Source of the DNA: CAZSDP01 sp964605665
GTDB lineage: Bacteria; Planctomycetota; UBA8108; UBA1146
Assembly (NCBI GenBank): GCA_964605665.1
Contig: CAZSDP010000003.1
Coordinates: forward strand, 1-64,000
Length of the DNA: 64,000 bases
Direction: 5' to 3'
The notes below the pieces were generated by a model. The model did no database searches. It was given only the letters and a program-made list of their open reading frames with translations, and was not told the DNA's origin. The position numbers and the translations under genes are program-made. Shown piece by piece: positions 36,961 to 46,805 of the stretch (position 1 is the first letter of the stretch; every line of letters starts with the position of its first letter).

Positions 36961-39144
36961 CTACGGGCAAACTGGTGGAGTCTCGCAATCCAACACCTCG
37001 ACCCGCGGATCAAATCCACAATCGGGGAACGGTGCTGATGGCCGCGGCCCCGCACCGATCGAGAAGTAAATCACGAACACCCCATCTGCTACATCGATGA
37101 AATCATCGTTGTTCGCGTCAGCGACCAGAAGACACTCCGGCTCCATTCCAACGCCAGAGATGTACTGTAGCAGCAAGATCCCATCCGCCAAATTCACCAT
37201 CAAATCCTCATTGAGATCAGCGCGGATGAATCGAGTGCCGCACTCATCGGGGATACCATTCATGTCTAGATCCTCGCTGGTCCCCGAGAGGAGATCGCAG
37301 GCATCTGCGAGTCCGTTGCGATTGCAGTCTTCCGCCACCCCTGTCACCAGATCACACTCGTCGGGGATGAAGTTCCCATCGCAATCGGTCGAGAGTCCGA
37401 AGAAAATATCGCAGTCATCCGGATTTCCGTTCGAGTTGCAATCTGGCACCGACCCGGAAGAGATGTCGCAATCGTCCGGAGCTCCATTGGCATTACAATC
37501 CGACTCACAAGCATCGAGCAATCCGTTGCCGTTACAGTCCTCGAGTGCGATCTCACAGATGTCGATCTCCCCATTGAGATCGCAATCTTCCGCTCCTGCG
37601 AGGAGATCACAGAGATCGATCACTCCATTCCCGTCACAATCGGTCGCCGCACCAGAAATCAGTTCGCACTCATCCGGAATGTTGTTTCCATCGCAGTCCG
37701 TCAAAGCGCCGGTCGCAAACTGACAGAGGTCTGGAGTCCCATCGAGGTCACAGTCTGTTCCTCCCACGACAAATCGGTGCACGGTTCCACTTCCAAAACC
37801 GAAAGTATTGTCGAGAAACGCTCCCGCGATGATTTCACCGTCATAGATCGAAACTGAGCCACCGAGCAAGGAGCCGACCACTGGCACCGAAGCGGTCACG
37901 GTATCGATCACTGAAAAAATGGACCCGTCGTCAAAGAAGCGATGGGCTGCACCAGCGGCGAAGGCACCGCCGGCAGTGGCGAATGGTTCACCGATCACCG
38001 CTTCGTTCCCTTCAAGAGCGAGGGAAGACCCGAAGAACTGATTCGGACCTGGTGACGGAGAAACGATCACTGGAGCCTCTTCCCAGGCGTTTCCATCACG
38101 GCGGAAAGGGATCACCGCCCCAGCATCGGGCTCACTCGAAGAGGAAAAGGGAGCTCCCGCTAGAATCAAATTGGGAGTCATCGCCAGCGAGGTGCCGAGG
38201 AGTTCTCCTCCCACCGCCGTGGCTGAAGTCAACTGGTGGGTTTCTCTCCAGTCATCCCCGACATTCGCGAACACCACGACCGAACCTGCGTCGAGAAAAC
38301 CTTGATTCGACTCCGGTGCTCCCACTGCGATTCGATCGCCGGAGATCGCAACCGCAGTCCCAAATGCGTCTCCTTGGTCCCCAACACTGGAAGCCAATTT
38401 TGCCTCGTGGGTCCATACGCCTGCGACTCTACGAAACACTGAAGCGCTGCCCACTTCATTACCCGCGAGATCGATGTCAAATGGACTTCCCACCACGATG
38501 ACGTCTCCCGAGATGGCGACGCTCGCTCCAAATTCGTCAAAGGCTCCCCCATCTGGATCGGAGAGGGTGGCAACCTCATCCCAAGAGAAGCCGGAGAATT
38601 CGAAAACCCGCACCGAGCCGGAGTCGACTCCGAGAAGATCGTCTCCGCGGAGACCGACCACCAGGGTGGTTCCTTCGATCGCGAGGGCAGAGCCGGATTG
38701 ATCCCCCGCGGCGAGGTCATCTGCAAAGAGAATCGAGCTGGAAATCCACTCCGATCCACTCCTGGTAAACACGTAGACCGCTCCCGCGCCAGGCGCGATC
38801 ACACCGGAGCCAGGTGCACCGACGACCAACACGTCTTCCGATCGGGTGACCGCGAACCCGTAACGGGCCCCGCCACCCACCCCGGTCGGTCGAATCTGAT
38901 CGGTGAGGCACCATTGAGCAAAAGAGTTGGAGTGCAGCGCTGGAAGCAGGAGGGCCAGAAGGAGGATCGAGAGCATCGAGCAGCGCTTTCCGCGACGATC
39001 GACGCACCGCGACTCTCCCCGACTCTCTGGCTCAACGTGGATCTGAAAATTGGCTGAACTGCGTGAAGCTATCGCGTCGTTCGTCAGTCGATCGATTTCA
39101 AACGGTCTCTTCAACTGTGGAGCGGGGGCACCTCGAGATGCCAT
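36961..39144 (-). CDS. Secreted FG-GAP repeat protein with EF-hand/thrombospondin-3-like repeats
   Basis: The 727-residue product (ATG at 39144) has an unusually long 56-residue n-region before the hydrophobic core MLSILLLALLLPALHSNSFAQ. An ATG at 38976 would give a short signal peptide but lacks a good ribosome site. The middle holds about seven FG-GAP/beta-propeller repeats (pattern FGxSVAIxGDxIVVGAP). A row of Asp/Asn/Cys repeats (DCDGNNIPDEC-type, about ten) follows, as in thrombospondin type 3. It ends with two dockerin-like loops (DLNEDLMVNLADGIL and DANNDDFIDVADGVF) and a Cys tail. It is probably a calcium-stabilised adhesion or surface protein. The amidohydrolase operon lies upstream on the same strand. 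Confidence 0.85.
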   Translation of the reverse strand: MASRGAPAPQLKRPFEIDRLTNDAIASRSSANFQIHVEPESRGESRCVDRRGKRCSMLSILLLALLLPALHSNSFAQWCLTDQIRPTGVGGGARYGFAVTRSEDVLVVGAPGSGVIAPGAGAVYVFTRSGSEWISSSILFADDLAAGDQSGSALAIEGTTLVVGLRGDDLLGVDSGSVRVFEFSGFSWDEVATLSDPDGGAFDEFGASVAISGDVIVVGSPFDIDLAGNEVGSASVFRRVAGVWTHEAKLASSVGDQGDAFGTAVAISGDRIAVGAPESNQGFLDAGSVVVFANVGDDWRETHQLTSATAVGGELLGTSLAMTPNLILAGAPFSSSSEPDAGAVIPFRRDGNAWEEAPVIVSPSPGPNQFFGSSLALEGNEAVIGEPFATAGGAFAAGAAHRFFDDGSIFSVIDTVTASVPVVGSLLGGSVSIYDGEIIAGAFLDNTFGFGSGTVHRFVVGGTDCDLDGTPDLCQFATGALTDCDGNNIPDECELISGAATDCDGNGVIDLCDLLAGAEDCDLNGEIDICEIALEDCNGNGLLDACESDCNANGAPDDCDISSGSVPDCNSNGNPDDCDIFFGLSTDCDGNFIPDECDLVTGVAEDCNRNGLADACDLLSGTSEDLDMNGIPDECGTRFIRADLNEDLMVNLADGILLLQYISGVGMEPECLLVADANNDDFIDVADGVFVIYFSIGAGPRPSAPFPDCGFDPRVEVLDCETPPVCP

Positions 39145-39878
39145 GAAACGACTCCTGTAGGCCGCCCGAAGGGGCAGCATTCTCCTCATCGATCACTCGA
39201 AGGGTGAACCCCAGCACTGGGTCCCATGGCAACCTCGCCACGGATCTTCGAAACCGTGAGGTCTCCTCACACGCCTCCCGGTGGATCACCGGCGTCCGAT
39301 AGAGTGGAAGGGAGCCGAATAGATGGTCGCAGCTCGAAGCTGGCGCGACGAAGATTTGGTCAGCGGCATTCGGTGGCGGAATGGAAGCACCGCGGATCAA
39401 AACCTCGGTTAAGAGACGTCGAAAAACAACATCTAAAAACCGCGCTACGATCGCCGCGGGCACATCTGGACCACGACAACCGCTGACAAGTGGGCAGCCT
39501 CAATCTTGGACACTGCCTGGACGACCTACTGAACAAACAGCGAGGGCAAAGGAAATTTCCCCCCAACCCCTCTTGCTCAATGATCTGTTTATTCAAGAAG
39601 TCGAGCCGCCACCAATTTAAGTGCAGAGGTGGATGCGGTCAAGGAGCAAGACAAACCCGCGCCCTGTCGCGCTTCTCGAGAAATCGCGCAGCAATGCTGC
39701 CGTCACGAGTGATTCGCTGAGAATCATTGCTCTGAAAAGATTGTCGAAGCCCACTCTTTACCGCGTTACATCGCCTCGGAGAGTCGGGGCGAGGTCGAGC
39801 CAAACACTCACCGTTCGACTGTGGCGTCCCCCACAATCATCGCGCAAGCCTCCCGCCTCGAATGTGGTCAATCTTCGC
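39145..39878. other. Intergenic region between amidohydrolase operon and FG-GAP gene
   Basis: This 734-base stretch follows the last gene of the operon. It is less GC-rich by eye than its surroundings, especially 39380-39620, with A/T runs and a T-rich stretch near 39590. A short GCAGC/GCTGC palindrome (about 39690) is the only symmetry I noticed. No gene or clear terminator could be supported. Confidence 0.4.
39151..39158 (-). promoter_or_regulatory. Shine-Dalgarno site deciding the FG-GAP gene start
   Basis: ACAGGAGT lies seven bases before the ATG at 39144. It is the only good ribosome site in front of this gene and argues for the long n-region over the ATG at 38976. Confidence 0.65.
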
Positions 39879-41360
39879 TCAGAAGGGATCCCCCAACTTC
39901 CGGGGCCAGCTCTCTGGAGGGGCCTGCGGCTCGGGGTCTCCACCTGGGCGAATGTGATCGAGAATTCCCGCTGCATCTTGGTCATAGGCGACTCGCCCAC
40001 CCACCACAGTCCACTGAGGAAGCGTGAGATAATGGAGCAGATCCCCATCGGTGATCACGAAGTCAGCGTCTTTTCCGACCTCAATCGACCCCACCCGATG
40101 ATCGACTCCAAGCAACCTCGCCGCATCCAACGTGATCGCTTTCACCGCAGCTTCGTCCGGCATCCCGCCACGCACCGCGAACGCCGCTTCGAGTGGTAAG
40201 TTGAGAAGATCTCGCCCAGCGAGGCCGGAAAGTGAAATTCCGCCCCCCGCGGCGAAGAGACTTCCCACGGGGAAGATGGCGAAGGTGACCCCATGGCGAT
40301 GCAGAATCGATGCATTTTCGATCGAACCGCCGTTCGGTGCGACTCTGAGATCATTTCGATCACGTCGCGCCCTTGGCGTCAAAACAAGCTGAGCGCCAGA
40401 ACGCGCGATTTCAGGAGCGACAATCCACCCCTCCTCAGCCCCCTGGATCACCAGAGCGAAGTCGAAACGTTCCGCCAAAGCACAGATGTCGCGGATCTCC
40501 TGAGCTTCCGAAAGACGAATCCACCCCACGACCTTGCGATCGATCAATCTCTCCGCGGTGGAGTACAAGCCGCGGATCCACTTACGATCGAGGTCTTTGA
40601 GTTCTGGATCTTCCTTCTTCTTTTCTTCGTGCCGTACCAGCTCCCGTTTGAATTCACGAATCCGCTCGAGAGCTTCTCGAAGCTCCCGTCGTGACGCTGG
40701 ATTTCTCGTGGAGTATCTCAAGTTCACAAACGAAGTCGTCCCCAAGTCGATCTCATCGAGAGTGCCGTAGGCGAGTTTGACGATGTTGTTTCCGGTGCGA
40801 GCGGTCGTCACTCCCCCCGCCAACGCGAGGAGTAAGTTGAACGCATACGGATTGGTCGATTTTGGACTCGAGACGATTCCGGAAGAATCGATCGCAACCA
40901 AACCCGGATAGACGTGATGCCCGTCGACCGCCAATGTTTCACAATCTGACGGCAGAGGGAGATCGACTCCAATCTCGTGAATGCGACCGTTCTTGCAAAG
41001 AATCGTCCCCGCCTCGATCACCCCATCAGAGACGGTGTGGATCATTCCTCCCACTACGGCGAACCAACGATCGTCCGGTTCCTCGGCAGATTCTTCCTCG
41101 TCGTTCTGCTGTTCCTTCGCTTTCTGCGACGGCTCGCCTGACTTGTTCCGGCGTCCTGGGCGTCGTCGCGGACGGGGAGGATCGTCCGCCTCCTCCGATC
41201 CCTTTTCCAATGCGGCTTCCACGGCCTCGGGCGACGGTAAGGGCAAAATCTGAGCGGAAGTGGAGCCCACCGCCGTCAGGAGCAAAAGAATCAGGAGTAG
41301 CATCCGATCGCTCCGCCACAAAGCTCGCACAACCTGGGAGTCTGAACCGATGCCTCTCAT
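39879..41360 (-). CDS. Exported amidohydrolase-fold protein A, metal site lost
   Basis: This is the last gene of the eight-gene operon; its ATG at 41360 overlaps the previous stop (ATGA) behind GGAGGAGGGG. The 493-residue product has a signal peptide (LLLILLLLTAVGSTSAQ) and a charged, Arg/Lys/Glu-rich linker of about 50 residues. A COG1228/imidazolonepropionase-like module follows. The module keeps the family's closing signature AARLLGVDHRVGSIEVGKDADFVI, but at the HxH position it reads YPGLVAIDSSG, the later His positions read WIRLSE and VIQGAEE, and the terminal Asp is absent. I therefore expect no metal-dependent hydrolysis. A basic/acidic helix (ERIREFKRELVRHEEKKK) interrupts the barrel at a site shared with its paralogues. 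Confidence 0.85.
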   Translation of the reverse strand: MRGIGSDSQVVRALWRSDRMLLLILLLLTAVGSTSAQILPLPSPEAVEAALEKGSEEADDPPRPRRRPGRRNKSGEPSQKAKEQQNDEEESAEEPDDRWFAVVGGMIHTVSDGVIEAGTILCKNGRIHEIGVDLPLPSDCETLAVDGHHVYPGLVAIDSSGIVSSPKSTNPYAFNLLLALAGGVTTARTGNNIVKLAYGTLDEIDLGTTSFVNLRYSTRNPASRRELREALERIREFKRELVRHEEKKKEDPELKDLDRKWIRGLYSTAERLIDRKVVGWIRLSEAQEIRDICALAERFDFALVIQGAEEGWIVAPEIARSGAQLVLTPRARRDRNDLRVAPNGGSIENASILHRHGVTFAIFPVGSLFAAGGGISLSGLAGRDLLNLPLEAAFAVRGGMPDEAAVKAITLDAARLLGVDHRVGSIEVGKDADFVITDGDLLHYLTLPQWTVVGGRVAYDQDAAGILDHIRPGGDPEPQAPPESWPRKLGDPF

Positions 41361-42736
41361 CGCCCCTCCTCCCAAACCCACTCACCCGCAATCATCGTTC
41401 GTGTCACTCGAGTCGCCGCGGCAAAAGGATCGCCATCGAGGAAGATGAGATCTGCAGAACGTCCCTTCTCGATCGCACCACACGTCTCCGCAATTCCCAA
41501 GAACTGCGCCGGAGCCTCGGTGATCGCCCGGAGAGCAACATCTCGGTCGAGACCCTGCCGGATCAAGTCGGCGATTCGGCTCCGCCACCGGGAAAACTCG
41601 AGAGCAGAGTCGGAGCTCGGAACGAAGATCACCGTCGCTCCTGCACGAGACACCTCCGCTGGGAGATGGACGCGACTGACGGTATTGGGCAGATTTGTGA
41701 TTCTCGGTTGCAAGATCACCGTCGCTCCCCATTCGCCCAGCGTCGGGAACATTTGACGTTGCTCCAAACGCGAGTTTGGAACGAATTGGATGTTCCGATG
41801 CTTCTCGGTCGCCAACTGGGGATATTCCGACACGATCTGTTCCCAATGTAGAAAGCTCCCGGCGTCGGTCAGTTCGACCATCAGGGAGAGAGAGGTGGAA
41901 TCTTCACGAAGGATCGAAACCAACGGTTGTAGTTCGTCTGGAATCTCCGGAGGGACGAATCGAGCAGGCTTCTTCGGAGCCTCCTCACCGGATTCTTTCT
42001 CGGCGGACGATCCACTCTCATCCGCCTCAGGAGGAGCAACGCCAGGAGGTTTCTTCTCCCCCGCTTCTTTCTTTTGCTTCGCCTCCGCTTTCTTCTTCTC
42101 TTCTGCTTGCTTCTTGTCCCACTCCGCTTTCGCCTTCTCTGCTTTTTCGATCTCCTTTTTTGCCCGATTGAGTCCCTTTTCGAGAGTGCTGCGGTCGCGA
42201 CTGACCCGGGTCATCGTAATCGGAAGATAGGCATCTTCCCGCAAGATCACCGTCTCTTTAGCCACCGGAGGACGCACCACTCCGGCACGTCCCAGAATCC
42301 CGGAGCCACTCGGAACATACGCAGCAGCGACGATGCCCGCCCTGAGAAACGCCTCACCGTCGACCCGATCCGCGTCGACCTCGGAGGTCGCACGAAGTTG
42401 TCCGAAGACTCCTTGCCTCCGATATGAGGGGAGACCAAAGCGGGTTCGGGCGACCACGAGACCAGGCATCACCGTTTCTGACCGCGCTGAAATTCTCCGC
42501 GCACCGGGAGGGACTTCGAGATTTTGCCCCACCAGAGTGATCTCGCCATCCTCGATGACGACCATTCCCGGAGAGTAGTCCTCTCCCGTGACGGTGATCA
42601 CCCTTCCCGCATCGATCACCACTAAGCGATCCGATTCTGGAGTCGCCTCGACATTCGTCGACGCGATCAAAAGCACGACGAGGAGCACCCACGGGAGTTG
42701 CTCGCTTCTGCGAATCGAGCGCCGGCTAAAAGACAC
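41357..42736 (-). CDS. Exported amidohydrolase-fold protein B, metal site lost
   Basis: I choose a GTG at 42736, six bases after GGAGG, which gives a normal signal peptide (LPWVLLVVLLIASTNVEA) and a 459-residue product; an ATG at 42754 is the alternative. The gene start overlaps the end of gene C by 11 bases. The module retains VSGSGILG-like (VPSGSGILGRAG) and QFLGIAETCGAIEKGRSADLIFLDGDPF family segments, but the HxH position reads MPGLVVARTRFG. A Lys/Glu/Ala-rich coiled segment of about 60 residues (EIEKAEKAKAEWDKKQAEEKKK...) is inserted before an SGSSAEKES linker. Non-catalytic or scaffold function is inferred. Confidence 0.84.
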   Translation of the reverse strand: MSFSRRSIRRSEQLPWVLLVVLLIASTNVEATPESDRLVVIDAGRVITVTGEDYSPGMVVIEDGEITLVGQNLEVPPGARRISARSETVMPGLVVARTRFGLPSYRRQGVFGQLRATSEVDADRVDGEAFLRAGIVAAAYVPSGSGILGRAGVVRPPVAKETVILREDAYLPITMTRVSRDRSTLEKGLNRAKKEIEKAEKAKAEWDKKQAEEKKKAEAKQKKEAGEKKPPGVAPPEADESGSSAEKESGEEAPKKPARFVPPEIPDELQPLVSILREDSTSLSLMVELTDAGSFLHWEQIVSEYPQLATEKHRNIQFVPNSRLEQRQMFPTLGEWGATVILQPRITNLPNTVSRVHLPAEVSRAGATVIFVPSSDSALEFSRWRSRIADLIRQGLDRDVALRAITEAPAQFLGIAETCGAIEKGRSADLIFLDGDPFAAATRVTRTMIAGEWVWEEGR

Positions 42737-43991
42737 GCTCCACCTCCGCGTCATAGACCAACTTTCCATCGACCACCGTCAAATCGCACCGATTTCGCGG
42801 ATCGAGAGGATCACCTGACCACAGTCCGAAACTCGCCTCTTTGCCCACCTCGATCGATCCTTGCTCGGTGAGCATCAGTGACTCCGCCGGAACCTGGGTA
42901 ATTCCCTTGAGAGCCTCGTAAGGAGTCCAACCGAAGTAACAAGCAATCGCCGCTTGAAAGGCCAGCTCCTCTTGCGGAATCACCGGCGCGTCGGTGTTGA
43001 TGCCGAGATGACGGACGCCACCCTCCCACCAACGAGCTGCATTTCCAAAGATCTTGCGCTGGGTTCGATCGAACTGTAACTGCCGGGGACCGTTGATCAC
43101 TCTCAGCGACTCATCTTCGAGCACCAGCGGAGCGATCTTGTACCCATCGAAGGTGCAGTGATCGAGAACGGTTCGGATACCGAACTTCCGTGCCAACATA
43201 TCAACAGTCGTCATCATCACCTGGTAACCCTGAGTGTGAACTGAAGCGACAAATTGACGCTCGAAGAGGCCGCGAAACGGCTCGAAGATCGGGTCCGGAT
43301 CGGGTTTCTCTGCCGACTTCCCTGCTTCGAAATCACTCCAACGTCGATGGTATTCGTAGGCTTTCTCGAGGGTCTGACGGGTGTTGAAGTTCATGAAGGA
43401 ACGACCGGTTCGTCGTCCGCCGAAGAAGTAACTCTCCGGATTTCCCGCCTGCGCCACTTTGATCGACCCATAAGGTTTGACCACCGCCTCCTCGACGGTG
43501 CCCCCGCCCGTGCGCAGCAAGGTGCCAAACCCCGACATGTTGTTCCCGCTGCCGGGGATCGTCAGGACGGTCGTCACCCCTGCAGCGCGCGCTCGCTCCA
43601 TGTTCTTCGATTCAGTGACGATCGACTCCAACGTTCGATACCCGGGATTGGTGAGGAATACATAGTCGTGGAGATCGGGTGAACTTCCTCCGGTGTGGTT
43701 GTGAGCATCCACCATCCCTGGGACGAGCCAGTGGTGCGGTCGGTCGATCACCTCTGCCCCGGAGGGGAGATCGATCGTCCCGACCTTCCCGACCGCGGTG
43801 ATCTGACGCCCCTTCACAATGACGATCGCTCGATTGATCACCGTGTCTTTCTCATCCATGGTCAGCACTTTGCCAACCTTGAAGACACGCACCTGATCAT
43901 CGGCATACACTGGAATGCACAGCATCGACAGGAGCAGCAACGCGCAGAATTTCCTGGCCCACCGATGAACGTCGTTCTGATCATAGATCAT
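42726..43991 (-). CDS. Exported amidohydrolase C, the only paralogue with an intact metal site
   Basis: The 421-residue product starts with a signal peptide (CALLLLSMLCIPVYA). Its COG1228-type module keeps every expected metal/catalytic residue: His97 and His99 in VDAHNHTG, His252 in ASVHTQG, His278 in LDHCTFDG and Asp334 in GINTDAP. The family end signature GSIEVGKEASFGLWSGDP is present. It should be an active metal-dependent hydrolase of an unknown C-N or lactone substrate in the periplasm. The ATG at 43991 overlaps the stop of gene D (ATGA). Among eight neighbours it is the only one I would call catalytic. Confidence 0.9.
   Translation of the reverse strand: MIYDQNDVHRWARKFCALLLLSMLCIPVYADDQVRVFKVGKVLTMDEKDTVINRAIVIVKGRQITAVGKVGTIDLPSGAEVIDRPHHWLVPGMVDAHNHTGGSSPDLHDYVFLTNPGYRTLESIVTESKNMERARAAGVTTVLTIPGSGNNMSGFGTLLRTGGGTVEEAVVKPYGSIKVAQAGNPESYFFGGRRTGRSFMNFNTRQTLEKAYEYHRRWSDFEAGKSAEKPDPDPIFEPFRGLFERQFVASVHTQGYQVMMTTVDMLARKFGIRTVLDHCTFDGYKIAPLVLEDESLRVINGPRQLQFDRTQRKIFGNAARWWEGGVRHLGINTDAPVIPQEELAFQAAIACYFGWTPYEALKGITQVPAESLMLTEQGSIEVGKEASFGLWSGDPLDPRNRCDLTVVDGKLVYDAEVERVF
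42743..42747 (-). promoter_or_regulatory. Shine-Dalgarno core for the amidohydrolase B GTG start
   Basis: GGAGG, located inside the end of gene C, is six bases before the GTG at 42736. It supports translational coupling and the choice of GTG over the upstream ATG. Confidence 0.6.
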
Positions 43992-46804
43992 CGAGATACC
44001 TCTTCTCCGCGAATGAGCACCCGTTCCAATCGCCCTTCACCTTGGAAGGGATGGCCACGGAAGATTAAGAGATCACCATCGCAGCCAGGCTCCAGTGAAC
44101 CGATCCGATCCTCGAGACGGAACATTCGTGCGACATCGGTCGTCAACGCCGCGATCGCCGCATCCGCTGCCAGACCGTGATCGACCGCATAAAGCGCCCG
44201 CATCGGCAAATCGACCGCCCCATCTCCGGCACCACTTTGAAACGCGATCGAAACCCCATGGCGGGAGAGCACGTCCGCTGGATTGACTCGTCGATCGCGA
44301 TCCTCGGCCAGCACCTCCATCGGAACGATCACCCCCACTTGCGACTTGACGAGTTGTTCGACATGACTGAGCGATCCCTGCGCATCGAGCAGAATGAGCG
44401 GCAGCTTTTCTCTCTCGACCATCAACTCCAAGGTTCGAGCGATCTGTTCGCGACCATTCACCCGAATCACGGCAGGGATCTGTTTTTCGAGCAGACGACG
44501 TAGAGGCTCCAACGCGGGTTCCACGTTGGGAGGAAGCGGCCGCCCATCTTCGCGCCCTTTTCTGCGGCGGGTGACCTTGTACTCCACCGCTTCCTTCGAG
44601 ATTCGGGTCGCCACCAGATCGATGCTAAAGCCCATCACGGAGATGGTCCCCTCCATCGAGTCTTCTGCGACCAACTCCGCCTCGATCATCGGCGTCGCGG
44701 GCAAATCGACGTCCGCTTCGATCGTGCCGCTGATCTTCTTCCCCTCGAGAGTCGCGACGATGCGGTGCTCGACCGGTACCGGTGGGTCGACGATGCGACC
44801 CTCGATCATACTCCCCTTGAGGACCATCGAGATCTTCCCCGTCTGGGGCTCCGGAAGAGGTCCGCCGCTGGCGGTCCCACTCCAAACTCCGGTGATCGGG
44901 TCCTCTTCAGTCTCGACGACCTCTTCGACATCCTCCGCGGGCTTGACCGTCTCACCCTTGGCTTTCTTCTCCCGCCACTCGGCGAGTTGCTTCTCGTACT
45001 TCTGCCACTTCTTGAGATAGTTCTTTGCCTTTGAGAGAGAGCCCTCGAGCCCGTCGAGAAATGAAATCGGATCTCCATCGACTTCAAACGCGACCGCCGC
45101 AACTTCACGAATCAAACGCTCGGAGCGGCGCTCTCCCCACGTCTTCACCGCGGCGAAGGGGGATCCTCCCCTGGAGAATCGATAAGGGGAAAGGAGCACC
45201 GTGGTGATCCCCGCGCTCGCCACTCGTTCTTCAGGGAGATTTGGGACTCCCAAGATCGAACCGAATCGAACATCGAGACCCGCGGCGCCTTGATCACCTC
45301 GAAGTCCGAGATGTCCTCGCGCATCGATGAACCCGGGAGTCACAAATGCGTCCGGTCCCGCGTCGATCACTTTGGCGAAGGGGGGACGTGAGACGGAGTG
45401 ACCGACGGCGACAACCTCACCATTTTCGATAAGCACTTCTCCGTCGGTGATGCGCCGTTGAGGAGAAACCCAAATCGTCCCGGCACGAACCACCACTGCC
45501 GTCGTGTCCACCCCAGTCGCGGGTGAGGGTCGGAAGACTCTCTTACCGGCGACGATCACTTCGAGAGGACGGGCACCGAGGGAGAGAGGATCGTCACTCC
45601 ACAAGACGAGGTCTGCGTCACGGCCTGGCGCAATCGATCCCACGCGATTTTCGAGCCCGATCGCTCGCGCAGCATTTGAGGTGATCGAGCGCAATGCACT
45701 CGAGCGGTCGAGGCCATGGCGATGGGCGAGAATCGCGCTGAAGCGCAATGCGGTGACGGGGGCGTTCCGAGGAGGGGCAAGAACCAGATCGACACCCTCG
45801 CGTCGCAGATGGTTGAAGTCGGGCAGGTCATCGGTCGCACCCTCGAATGAGAAGCCGAGGTCCCGAGCAGATCCAGAGAGCCTGACCTGGGGACGATAAA
45901 TCAGTGGTATCCCCGAATCGGCCAGACTGCTCACGACTCGCTGCGCCTCACGCCCTCCGACGATTGAGCCGACCCGTTCCTTGCCTCGAATGAATGAGAT
46001 CGCCGCCAGAAGATCGACGGCGCGCTCGGCGGAGATCCGTAACGGTCGCTCCGCCTTCCACGCTTCGGCGAGGGCTCGGGGGTGGAGTCCGCCCGCACCC
46101 GATCCCTCGAGAGTGGCAGCGAGTTCCTCTTCGATCGCGAGAAGTCGACCGAGTCGAGTCGCAGGTCTCTGACGCTGCGCCGGCTCAATCGCGACGTCGG
46201 AACTGGGAGGGAACGGGAATTCGATCAGCGGTGCCGGTTGATCCGCGGGATCTCCGAGTTGAAAACAGAGATCAGAACGGTCGACGATCACTCGCTGCGT
46301 CGGTGGTCCCGCCAACTTGACCACGGCACCTTCCCCGCTGAGGAGTTTGTGTTCACCGGGGGAAACATGCGCAGTGGTCACCCCATGCGCCAGCCACGGT
46401 CGGTAGTCACCGTAGCGATCAAATCCATCGACTGCCCGGTATCCGGCCCCGACCGATTCCTCTCCACGTCGCGATCCACCGAAGTCGGTCGCGGCGGCAA
46501 TCAAGCCAGAGGTGAGATATCCATCGGGGAATTCGACCCGCGGAAGATGCGGGTCCAACGACTCGAGGTCGGTGGTCACCGAAGTGATGACTCCATCGTG
46601 GATCACGACTGCGACATGCTCGACTTCAGATTCTGGTCCATGGCCGAGAAAGGCGCGTCCCGCGATGATCGCGAAAGAGTCCGCAGCGGAGAGCAGTGCA
46701 GGAGAACCTCCCACGCAGAACAGTACGGTGGCGAGCACCACCGCCAGAAGCCGAGTCTGTGGTGGGCCACTTCTCAAGTAGAGGGCATCGATCAAGAGAG
46801 CCAT
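43988..46804 (-). CDS. Exported tandem amidohydrolase-fold protein D, two modules
   Basis: From the ATG at 46804 (one base after the previous stop) the product has 938 residues: a signal peptide (LLAVVLATVLFCVGG), then two amidohydrolase-like modules (about 40-440 and 450-938). Module 1 reads TSGLIAAATDFGG at the HxH position; module 2 reads TPGFIDARGHLG, keeping Asp and one His only. Both keep the end signature (ENRVGSIAPGRDADLVL; EDRIGSLEPGCDGDLLI). Module 2 contains a coiled segment and then about 100 residues of beta pattern (ITGVWSGTASGG ... ITRI-type strands), looking like an inserted lipocalin-like barrel. It is the largest member and may be the scaffold. An upstream in-frame ATG at 46915 would lie within gene E. 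Confidence 0.86.
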   Translation of the reverse strand: MALLIDALYLRSGPPQTRLLAVVLATVLFCVGGSPALLSAADSFAIIAGRAFLGHGPESEVEHVAVVIHDGVITSVTTDLESLDPHLPRVEFPDGYLTSGLIAAATDFGGSRRGEESVGAGYRAVDGFDRYGDYRPWLAHGVTTAHVSPGEHKLLSGEGAVVKLAGPPTQRVIVDRSDLCFQLGDPADQPAPLIEFPFPPSSDVAIEPAQRQRPATRLGRLLAIEEELAATLEGSGAGGLHPRALAEAWKAERPLRISAERAVDLLAAISFIRGKERVGSIVGGREAQRVVSSLADSGIPLIYRPQVRLSGSARDLGFSFEGATDDLPDFNHLRREGVDLVLAPPRNAPVTALRFSAILAHRHGLDRSSALRSITSNAARAIGLENRVGSIAPGRDADLVLWSDDPLSLGARPLEVIVAGKRVFRPSPATGVDTTAVVVRAGTIWVSPQRRITDGEVLIENGEVVAVGHSVSRPPFAKVIDAGPDAFVTPGFIDARGHLGLRGDQGAAGLDVRFGSILGVPNLPEERVASAGITTVLLSPYRFSRGGSPFAAVKTWGERRSERLIREVAAVAFEVDGDPISFLDGLEGSLSKAKNYLKKWQKYEKQLAEWREKKAKGETVKPAEDVEEVVETEEDPITGVWSGTASGGPLPEPQTGKISMVLKGSMIEGRIVDPPVPVEHRIVATLEGKKISGTIEADVDLPATPMIEAELVAEDSMEGTISVMGFSIDLVATRISKEAVEYKVTRRRKGREDGRPLPPNVEPALEPLRRLLEKQIPAVIRVNGREQIARTLELMVEREKLPLILLDAQGSLSHVEQLVKSQVGVIVPMEVLAEDRDRRVNPADVLSRHGVSIAFQSGAGDGAVDLPMRALYAVDHGLAADAAIAALTTDVARMFRLEDRIGSLEPGCDGDLLIFRGHPFQGEGRLERVLIRGEEVSR

Positions 46805-46805
46805 C

